This document shows positions 55,467 through 64,000 of a stretch of DNA of 64,000 nucleotides, one piece after another (within the stretch, counting starts at the first letter, position 1; every line of letters begins with the position of its first letter). The notes below the pieces were generated by a model. The model saw nothing but the letters and a program-made list of their open reading frames with translations, was not told where the DNA came from and searched no databases. The position numbers were made by a program, and so were the translations under genes. The DNA is from Antitrichia curtipendula (lineage: Eukaryota > Streptophyta > Bryopsida > Hypnales > Leucodontaceae): positions 27,339,567 to 27,403,566 of the forward strand of contig OX579636.1 in assembly GCA_951230915.1 (NCBI GenBank), given 5' to 3'.

Positions 55467-58400
55467 ATGGCTTCATCTTCCACTATTTCTGCAATGGCTG
55501 AGATGGCTGAGCTTCGTGCGCATGGCCTTAAAGTCTCCATTCTCGTTCCTATAGGTGAAGATGGATTTGCATCAATCTACGCCCTTCACCTTAGCATCAG
55601 ATTCTCTTTGCAAGTGAATACCATTTGGATTGAACGTGAGATTTTTGATCCTGCTACATCTTTGCTTTCTGTAACCATGCGTGAAAATTCTAGGCTTGCT
55701 GAGAATGGATCAATGGTCTGGGAGCTGGGCGCTGGCAAGTACAGGGTCTATGGGCTCACTGATTCTCAAATAGGGGTATCGAATGAAATCCTTACCCCAC
55801 TCCGATCGTCTACTTACACGTTCAACACCCCTCCGGTAGTGAGAGTTAAGAGTGAGCCTGGTGTGCAGCCAATCATTGATCTATCTGATTCCTCTGATGA
55901 AGATGCACTCACTTGCCCTACTCCTCTTCTAAATCCTATTTGTTTGTCCAAGACTCCCACGTTTGTCACCCCGTCTCCCTCGCGCCCTAAACCTTCAAAT
56001 CCTCAAGTACCCTCTTCATCCAAACCTTCCAATTGCATTGTTCAATGTTTATGTAGACTAGGTTCTATGGCCGGTAGTAAAAACATCCTCAAGAAGTTAG
56101 ATTACGATAGATTGAAAATTGAGGAAGTCAGTTACCTTCCCCCACGTTTTGATGGTACTCAAATGTTTGTCCTTCCTCCGGTTGGAGCCTCTTCTTCTCA
56201 TACCAAAGCCAAATCCATGGAGGGCATGGACAAGCGGTATGATGGCCATGTCTGGACCAAGACTCAAACCACCAACATTAGCAACAACCTTGGTCTTGTG
56301 TTCCGCTCATCAATTTGCGTTGGCCACCTTCAGTGCCAGAATCAAAACTGTGACTACCTTCAACGTGCTCACCGAACCTCCACGGTGAACGATATCGACT
56401 TCCAAGGCTTTACCAAAGATCTCTTTGCCATTGGTGGTCCCCCGCCAACCACCTCCACTCTTGCATGCAGGATTTGCAAGGAGCCACCTATTTGCCTTGA
56501 ACTTTGTAACGCTAAGATCTTCTATGTCCACAGCAAAGACTCTTCTCAGCGAGGTTGCATTCATATCGGCAACCATCGGCACCCTGTCAAGGTTGGTGAT
56601 TGCAGAGATAGTCGCAAGCGCATCGATGCGCTTCTTGAGGAGCACGTTGAGAGGATGCCCCAAGCCACGCATAGCAAAATTGTCCTTGAAGCTAGCAAAG
56701 ACCTTGTAGGTGAGTTCCTCCTTTGCAATGATAATAATGCACATCAACTTCTTTCATTAGAAGAACTAGAGCCCGTCTTTGATCGCTGCAAAGAGTTGAA
56801 TTCTCCTCACCTTCGTAATAAGGTTACGACCTTCAAGTACATGCGTAGATTAGGAGTCATGGATGGCATTGCTAAGCTTAGGGGAGTTAGCACTTGGGCC
56901 TACGTTCAGCGGAATCAGTTCCCAGGCCAAGGTGATGAAGCGGATAAAGTCTTTGTCTTCAAGATGTCCGAGGTTGGACCCGGTAGTGGAGTCAATTTGG
57001 TTTGTCGCATGCAACCAGGCGGAGATCTTGAGCATGCGTGGATCATGTTTGACCATGTCAAGCGCGTCTCCAAATGGACCACCATGGCCTGCCATGTCTA
57101 CGATGGGACGTACCAACGCATCATGACCATTGCTTGTTGTGACTTCCAATCTGAAGACAAAGATGCTCAAATGCTTTTCTGGCATAACCTCAACCATATC
57201 ATGGCTCGGCACGGAATCCCGAAGCCATACTTCAAAGGATTCATGGCGGATAGTGCACAAGCCAACTGGAATGCCTTGCGCATCGTCTATGGCTCCGGAG
57301 ATCCCAAGGTTCCAATCGAAGGGCGTGAGAGGACATGCTACTTCCACTGGACCCAATCCTTGGAGAAGCACACCAAGCTATATATCAAGCACGACTTGCA
57401 AGACCAACACAAGCGTCTTTGCCTCCAGTACCGCGACGCCTCGTCTATGTTGGAGGCAGACACGAGGTACCTTGCTATCAAAGCATGGTGGGCATCATCA
57501 AATTGCACCTCTGAGGATGGACTAAGGCATCTTCAGCTCTGGCTAGCCTGTTGGCACTTCCGCTATCGACAATGGGGTGGCTTCATGGAACTGGTATGTT
57601 TGTTGACTTATCACTTGACGTTTTCATCTTCACTTCTTTCCTAACCTTAACAGTTTCTTATACAACCTTTCTTTTGTGTAGGAGAAAATCATGATGGCCG
57701 AGGAGTTTGCAGAGATGCCTAATTGCAACCTTGCCAAATCCATTCACAACAAATGGCTTCAAGCGTCCGGCAACAAGGGTGGCGATCTCTATGTGGCAAC
57801 TGTAGATGATTATGTTCGAGCATTCCTCCAAGTTGTGGCTTACCATCAATTTCTAAAAGGTGGCGTTGGCGGAGATGGCCCTAGCAAAGAAGAACTCAAG
57901 CTTAGATGCGCTCAACGTCGGGCTCAACGAATTGGCGACCCAATGGTGCTGCAAAAGGTTCTCCTTGACATACCCGGCGGTGACAGATTCTGCACACGCA
58001 ATCCACACCTCGAAGGCGGCGAGGTCTTCGGATCACAAAAGCGCAAACCTGACACTCCTATTGGAGCCGATGAAGATTCTCACCGCCCCGACACAGTCAA
58101 TTTCTCTCGCCCGCATGTTAGTCACAGAAATACAAGATCTCATCCTACACCTCTACCTACAATTGTTGAGGAATCCTCCCCGTCTGTGCAGGAGGTGGCG
58201 CCTCTTTCACCCACTGGATTGGATGTCCGTCGCATTACAACTGTTCAAGAATCTAAAGTTGACGAGAAGTTGTGGCATATTGCTCGCCTTCCTTGTAATT
58301 CCGAAAAGTCTTGTTGGGCTATGCATGCTGTCACTAAGAAGAAATGTACTGCCAAAATCGTCCCCAACGGCAAGAGCACCCCTGCTCCAACCTACTCCGG

Positions 58401-59139
58401 ATTCTGGAACCATTACTCATTCACAAGACCAAGATCCGAGAAGTTTTTCTTCTGCTCGGATGACATTGAGCGTTGTGTGAAGGGCTCACGTCGCAAGTGA
58501 GTGGACAATTTCTCTGCAAACCAGGAGAGACCTCCAATTCCTCCCGTGTGGCCCGTGAAGCTTGGCACTAACCTCACTCGCCCGGAGATCTTGAAGCTTG
58601 AGAATGCCGGCTTCCAATTGCCACAAATAGAGCGCATTACTCCAACACGCCTATTCAACAACTCTGCTCCTCCCCTTGACCTCTCCGGGGTGGATGTTCC
58701 ACCGAATCCTGACTTTTACCCTGTTTCAAGGCAATCTAAGATTACGCGACGCTCCACCCACGTACAATCAGCAAAGCAGATGCAAATGGTCGCATCCGCT
58801 CATGCAATGCAAGGAACCATCTTGAAGGTAACAATGATTCCTCATCCTGGATTTGGGTGTGTTATCAGTCTGCAGTCCAAACCTGCTCCAACACAATCAA
58901 TTTATCAACTTACAGTGAGCTCCCTCCCTAATTGCACTTGCCCGGCCTTCAAAGACATGATTACCAAGTTTGGCCGCAAGCGAAATTTGTTTTTACATTG
59001 TAAGCATTTGTACTTTTTGTTTGTCAAGGTCTCTAAGTTAGATCCAGAAGTGAACTTGTTCATTCATGCCCCAACCTTTAGCTTCAATGAGGTTAAACTC
59101 ATTCTTGAAGGGGGCCTCTTGACACATTCTACCATCTAG
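55467..59139 (+). CDS. MULE-like transposase with C-terminal SWIM finger (late TGA)
   Basis: Exon 1 is 55467-57593 and exon 2 starts at 57682, in phase. The frame gives 981 residues to TGA 58498-58500, then reads on openly in the same frame for 212 more codons. From about residue 275 lies a WRKY/GCM-like zinc-binding region (CVGHLQCQNQNCDYLQRAH, CRICKEPP, HIGNHRHPVKVGD). A transposase core follows at about 535-640 (TTMACHVYDGTYQRIMTIACCD, then GFMADSAQANWNAL, then RTCYFHW), with spaced acidic residues expected of a DDE/RNase-H fold. After the stop, CTCPAFKD ... CKH (58933-59007) is a SWIM zinc finger, CxCx(n)CxH, typical of MULE transposases. GTGAGT overlaps the TGA and could be a donor, but the nearest acceptor would leave a 28-nt intron, too short. 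Losing the SWIM finger probably disables it. Confidence 0.75.
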
Positions 59140-59598
59140 ACTCATTGCCGGCCTAGGATTACTTTATATTCTTATGAATATAGTCATTTGTTGACCTCAT
59201 ATGTACTTGCTATTTACTCCCTTGAGAAACAAAATGTTGTGTTTTAAGATTTTTATTCACCGCAAGTCATTGCATTACAATAATTGCACAATAATTGCAC
59301 CACCATGTATTTCTCACATTTTCTCACTATACATGCTAACCCGTAAACCTTCCAAATGCACCAATCTCTTTGATTTCTTCTTGACTTCATCTTCCACATG
59401 AATTCAATTTTGCGTTTTCCAAGTCTCTAATTAAATCACAAGTTTACGAATTCAGACCTTCATTGTGTTTTAGGCCATCAATTTCTACGGTGATAGGTCA
59501 CAAAAATTAATTATTTAGCATTTCTTGGATCTTAAACTAAATCAAAAGTTTGGAAATTTAGAAATTTTAGGTGCCCATTGATTTTTTTTGCCCTCTAA

Positions 59599-59840
59599 TT
59601 CCACGGTAATAGGTCATAAAATTTTACTGTTTTCAAGAAAATCTTGAATATTCTTTAGAATATTCGCATCCGTCAATAATAAAACCTAAAAATAATAAAA
59701 ATATATATATATATTTTTTTTTTGGCTATTCTTTGCTCTCCGCTCTCTGCTCACCGCTCTCCGCTCTTTGCTCACCGCTCACATAGCAATGTCGTCCCCT
59801 GTAGAGCTTGATTGGTTATAGAACCCGATCCATTTCAGGA
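59599..59840 (-). repeat. Right terminal inverted repeat
   Basis: Read on the minus strand: TCCTGAAATG, then a GTGAGC/GAGCGGAGAGC minisatellite (59782-59730), a poly-A and (AT)n stretch, and CCTATTACCGTGGAA (59613-59599). It is longer than the left copy, mainly through the AT stretch. A weaker second copy of the inner motif lies at about 59485-59499. Confidence 0.6.
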
Positions 59841-62800
59841 CCTCCTACCTTACAGACCCCTATTTAGTCAAATGACATCAATAATAATCCCTGCATTGGA
59901 ACAAAATAGTTTTTTTTTTTAATAATGCACCCCTACTAAGGCCTAGCGAGGATGTCAATCCACACTGATCCAAATCAACTGATGAGAGTGCTTGTTCATG
60001 TTGAAACCCTTCTTCCTCGTGCATCTCATCCGTTCCCAGGTCTCATGCTTAAGTTGTGAGTCAATTAGGGGACTTTGTTCTTGTAAATACCATGGAAGAA
60101 TTGTTAGGCTTTTAGGGGAAGAGAAGTTTCTGTCTTTGAAACAATTTCGTTGGAATAGAATAATAACGTGGATCGAGGACCAGTATTTTAATATTGTTTA
60201 AATCTTTTCGGTAGGAGTTTAATCTCTGAATGCCCGTGGCGTCAAATTCTAGTGTCGAGATCTTTGGGAATTAAATGAGAAGGTAACCTATTTTTTTTTT
60301 AATATCTAACATTTCGTCCAAAGTTATTTTTGAAGTCTGGTTTTAGCATCAAAAAACTTATTTTTAAAATGAAGGACTATGATTTTGTTGTTAAACATTT
60401 CGCGAAATGATACGTTTTGCAATCTTGACTATACGTAGTGTCCAAGGCTCATGGACTTGAGTTTGAAATACAGAAGATTTTGGATGGAAAATCACACTAA
60501 GAAGTCATTAGAAACAATTATGGTAAAGGCTTCGAGAAGCCAATAATCAATTGAGAGTATGCATGTTTGCTTGCTCAGCTCATATTATTTAGGTAACCAT
60601 TTATTTGGATTTGAAGTGGAAAAAGAAAGCCGAAAGAGTTTCATAGTTTCAACATTCTCACGATCAAACATTTTTATCTGTCAATCTTTAAATGATATTT
60701 TTATGTTTTCTTTTTCCATATGATTTTGACCATGTTTAGTTCAAATTTGTATAGTCACAAACTCACAATTAAAAAATAATTAAATTTAACTTTTTAAAAT
60801 GTTGGCTTCTTGTTTAATATATAGCCAATTCCAAGAAACTTAGAACAGGACTTCGGCATTCAGGGATTAAATGCAGTGGACAGTAAAAGAGCACCTCCTT
60901 CACTGTAGAGTGTTGTTACATTTGGTACATTGAAGGACGAAAAACATATTTTTATGTGTCATGATTGGTTTAATAGGGTTGTTGTTTTTATTACTTATAA
61001 GCTTCGTGACTACTTTAATTTTTGGCAGAAAATAACCCCATGAATTCATTCCAACAAAGTATTTGTAGTTATCGCTTATAAACTTATAGCTTATAATGGA
61101 TTTTTTAAATTGATATAAGTACATGTGGATGAAACACCCACTATGGAATTACAATTGAAGAAGGGACTCTATATGAAGGAAAGTTATTTGGACTGAACAT
61201 GATATTGAGGTTTCATGAATGTAAAATTGAAATACTCTTAAAAAATTATTTTGCATTTAAAAGTATGAAAAACTTAAATTTACAAACTTGAATAACAAGT
61301 CTTTACATTGTTGTTTTGAACATTTGAAAGTTATGTAATTTTTGAAAAATTATGATATTGAAAGCAACAATATTTGGCTTTCTATATAGATTGAGAGTAC
61401 AAATGTTTGATGTACGCCAAAAAAATCTACAAAGTAGTTTGTAAGCATTCAATGAATTCCATTTTTTTTAGAAGTTTGATTCAATTAGAAGTCATACATG
61501 TGCGTGAATAATAGGTTCAACGTGGCTTACAAACGCATTTACATTTTAACAATTTTGAGAATGTATAAATGAATTTTGGTTTTTATTTTTATGTTAGTGA
61601 GCCTCATAGTATTTACTGAACTTAAATTTTCAAATCAATATTTACAAAGTAGATTACATAGATCAGAATAATTTCCACATTTTTAATACCCTCTTCATCA
61701 AAAATCATAATCTTTCGATGTCAAAGTATTATGTTTGTGTTTTTTGTATAATTAAAGTGCTGTATAGGTCATGTAGCATAAACTAAGATGTTATAATTTT
61801 TTCCTTGAATATTATCTTAGAATTTGGCTTATTTAATTATTTTTGAGTGAACTCAGAAGAGCTCAAAGGAGGGCGTTGGCCCTCTTCGTGTGAAACCTTG
61901 AAGGACAAAGCGGTACTTTGAATTACAAAAATTGTGAAGATATATTATAAGAAATGAAGTATTGTTCAAGAAAGATAAAATGTACCTATGTTTAATGAGT
62001 GTTTGTAGAGTTTGGTTGATGTAAGAAGGGACTACTTTCATATGTAACATGTTTGTGTATTGGTTCTTTTGATTTGTTTTTGTTGTAGTGACTTTTAAAT
62101 AATGTTTTTGGAGAATAATAATTATTTAGTGCTTGTCACGGATATATCTTTTTTATTACATTCAATGCTTCAATGTACAAGTTATGGCACTTGCAAACCT
62201 AAATGGAGATTGTTGAAAAGTGCACAGAAAACCATTGGAATTGTGAAAAATTAATTAAAATTAAAATTAAATATTCCCTTTGAACTACAAAGATTTTATT
62301 CATTCCATGTACATTAGTGATGAGCTGTTTTTGTACAGTCTTGTCCTGTAGTCAATGTAAAGAAATTGCAAAAAAAGAACTTGCTGATTCTCTTTTTGAA
62401 TGAAGAATTTACAAGTTTTAAGAAGAAAGTGGAACGTGTCTAATTACTGAACAAGAACTATTGCACTACTGTGATTTTCTTTTTTGGAATTTCATTTTTG
62501 ATTTATTCGTATTCTAGTTTAACCAATGAATTCTGAAAGTACATGTACTCTATTACCTCTTCTGTTTAAAAATGATCATTATGTTTGAAAAAATGTCTTG
62601 ATTACGTCACATAATACATTTTAGAAACCAATTTTCCGCTATAAGTTGAGTTCATTGTTTTTCTATCATTCATTAAAATTGTATGACAACTTATTTGAAT
62701 GATAGTTTTAGAATATTGAGAGTTAGTTTTTCTTTGGCATTTTCGAGGACTAGCATTGGTCAATTCATTTTTGAGTGTGAAGTTGCCATTTTGTATGCAT

Positions 62801-64000
62801 TTAGTGTATGCCATAGACCATGTGCAATCATTGAATCTGCCTTTCCAAAGTCTCACCTCCTTAAACTAGGAAGAACTTAAAGATATAAGAAATTAAGGAA
62901 TGAACAGTGAACTGATCTGTATAGTCATTTTATTTGTCATGTAATTAATGGTTGCATGGAAGGTAGAGGAACTATTACTAAAAATAGGTTTTTATATTCC
63001 AAATAGCAATTAATAAACTAATCTCAACTATTGACAATGTCACGGAGTGAAATACGGACAAAAATGAATAGAGTATTTGGGTGGAGGGAGTGATTTTAGA
63101 GGATTGTAAAAAAAGTGTGTTCTGTTGAAATTTCTTTCTTTATTGAAGGTTGAAGTCTTCAACATAACTCATTAGATATGAAATTTGTGTAGTGTGAAAG
63201 AATGAGATACAAACATTAAAAGCTTTTTAAATGTATTAAAAAAAAGTTGGAAACAAAAATAATTTTTCATTTTGAAAGAAAAAAAATTGCAATTTTTTTA
63301 TTAAAGGTTTTGGAAATGGACTTTACAAGAGAACTTCATATTCTGTTCTTGCATACATTTGTTGTGGTAATAGTACGTATTGCTTCTTCTATGAATTATT
63401 GTGAAATCAAAGGTTTATGTATGTGTAAGTGGGTAGTCATTTCTGCATGTATTCTGAAAAAATTGAAATACTTAGAACAAATTTGTGATTGTGCGGTATG
63501 ACTGTTATACCCAAAAAATCCCTATGAAATTGGCAATATGAATAGGAAGGACAATATAAAAAACTATATACATAGAATAGAACGAGTACCTTTCATTTCA
63601 CAGTATTCATGCACAGATAGAACTAGAAAAGTCCAAAGAGGTTGTTTGGATTAAAGAAGTAAATTTAATTGACACTGTTGTGTAAAAACATAAGACATGT
63701 AGAATGGAAAGTGCGAGTTCATCTTTCAATATTTTGTCAGTGGCGTTTCTTTAAATTATGTGCACAGTCCGGTGATTCTTATGAGAGGCATATGGCATTC
63801 ACAAATTAGCAATTTAGATATGTAGTCTGTGGGGTTTGAACTTTCATAAGAGAAGCTTCCGAAAGAATGAGAGCATGACGAATGTTATTAATGATATCAA
63901 TTTGATTACGCATGTACCAGAAGTTGTAATGGGATGGTGTTGTTTGCATGTTTACAATGAAGTGTCCAATGTACAGGGATTCCAAAGAAATTGTATGATG
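59841..64000. other. Gene-free AT-rich intergenic DNA
   Basis: Only short A/T-driven frames with no domain. GGACTTCGGCATTCAGGGATTAA near 60849 weakly resembles a TTAA-element right end. No RNA gene or other repeat recognised. Confidence 0.4.

Larger units (their letters stand above)
47590..59840. mobile_element. About 12-kb MULE-like transposon with ParB-methyltransferase cargo
   Basis: Degenerate inverted repeats bracket two divergent genes. Colinear landmarks, outer to inner, are TCCTGAAATG (47590; complement ending 59840), a GTGAGC/GAGCGGAGAGC minisatellite (47659-47696; complement 59730-59782) and the exact 15-mer CCTATTACCGTGGAA (47749-47763; complement 59599-59613). Each gene's 3' end faces a terminus: the ParB-methyltransferase gene (minus) the left, the SWIM-containing transposase (plus) the right. 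MULEs typically have long terminal inverted repeats, which fits. No target duplication was identified, so the exact ends are uncertain. Confidence 0.6.

Noticed and set aside
56850..57371. 173-codon minus-strand frame
   Set aside because: Shadow of the transposase exon.
57860..58480. 206-codon plus-strand frame
   Set aside because: Alternate frame of the transposase second exon; no motif, and the splice phase supports the other frame.
60849..60872. TTAA-element right end
   Set aside because: The match is weak (GGGATTAA) and no partner left end was found.

Overview
The window looks like AT-rich nuclear DNA of a land plant. The evidence is a complete leucine-rich-repeat receptor kinase of plant type, short GT-AG introns with AT-rich interiors, plant-style CACTA, MULE, hAT-like and TTAA-target elements, and a small secreted thaumatin-like protein. 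I cannot name the species; an early-diverging lineage is possible but unproven. Only two loci look like ordinary host genes. Most of the rest is transposable elements, their captured or decayed genes, and gene-poor AT-rich DNA.

Layout. 0-5.5 kb holds a CACTA-type non-autonomous element and a small MITE. 5.9-9.3 kb holds two decayed genes, one a coiled-coil/RING-like protein. 11.2-15.3 kb (minus) is an intact five-exon LRR receptor kinase of about 1110 residues, with a CACTA-type MITE in its third intron. 17.3-19.3 kb is a GC-rich duplicated block with about 100-bp tandem units. 19.8-21.2 kb is a TTAA-flanked element broken by a hAT-like MITE with an 8-bp target duplication. 21.4-26.2 kb is flanked by degenerate inverted repeats and encodes a spliced tyrosine recombinase of the Crypton/DUF3504 type. 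26.5-32 kb holds MITE relics and a near-perfect palindrome with 175-bp arms. 32.3-36.7 kb (minus) is a decayed, intron-poor ParB-like plus DNA-methyltransferase-like gene. 37.1-38.0 and 45.0-46.9 kb are two copies of one TTAA element, the second interrupted by a relative. 40.6-41.5 kb (minus) is a two-exon thaumatin-like gene. 42.4-44.4 kb is a GC-richer tract dense in TGTCGA.

The most striking region is 47.6-59.8 kb. Degenerate inverted repeats (a GAGC-rich minisatellite plus an exact 15-mer, CCTATTACCGTGGAA) flank two divergently transcribed genes. On the minus strand is a 13-exon gene whose product joins a ParB-like domain (motif EGNHRLTA) to a beta-class DNA methyltransferase fold (motif IV changed to NVPE, motif I DWQCGLGGS). 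On the plus strand is a MULE-like transposase with a C-terminal SWIM zinc finger. Both reading frames carry one late in-frame TGA. I read this as a roughly 12-kb cargo-bearing DNA transposon. The ParB-methyltransferase may serve it as a DNA-binding, modification or anti-silencing factor, loosely comparable to accessory proteins of other plant MULEs; that role is inference. Six copies of a GC-rich palindrome lie only in the first two introns of the ParB-methyltransferase gene.

Exon boundaries were derived by hand from splice consensus and reading-frame phase. No database search was possible, so family assignments rest on recognised motifs.
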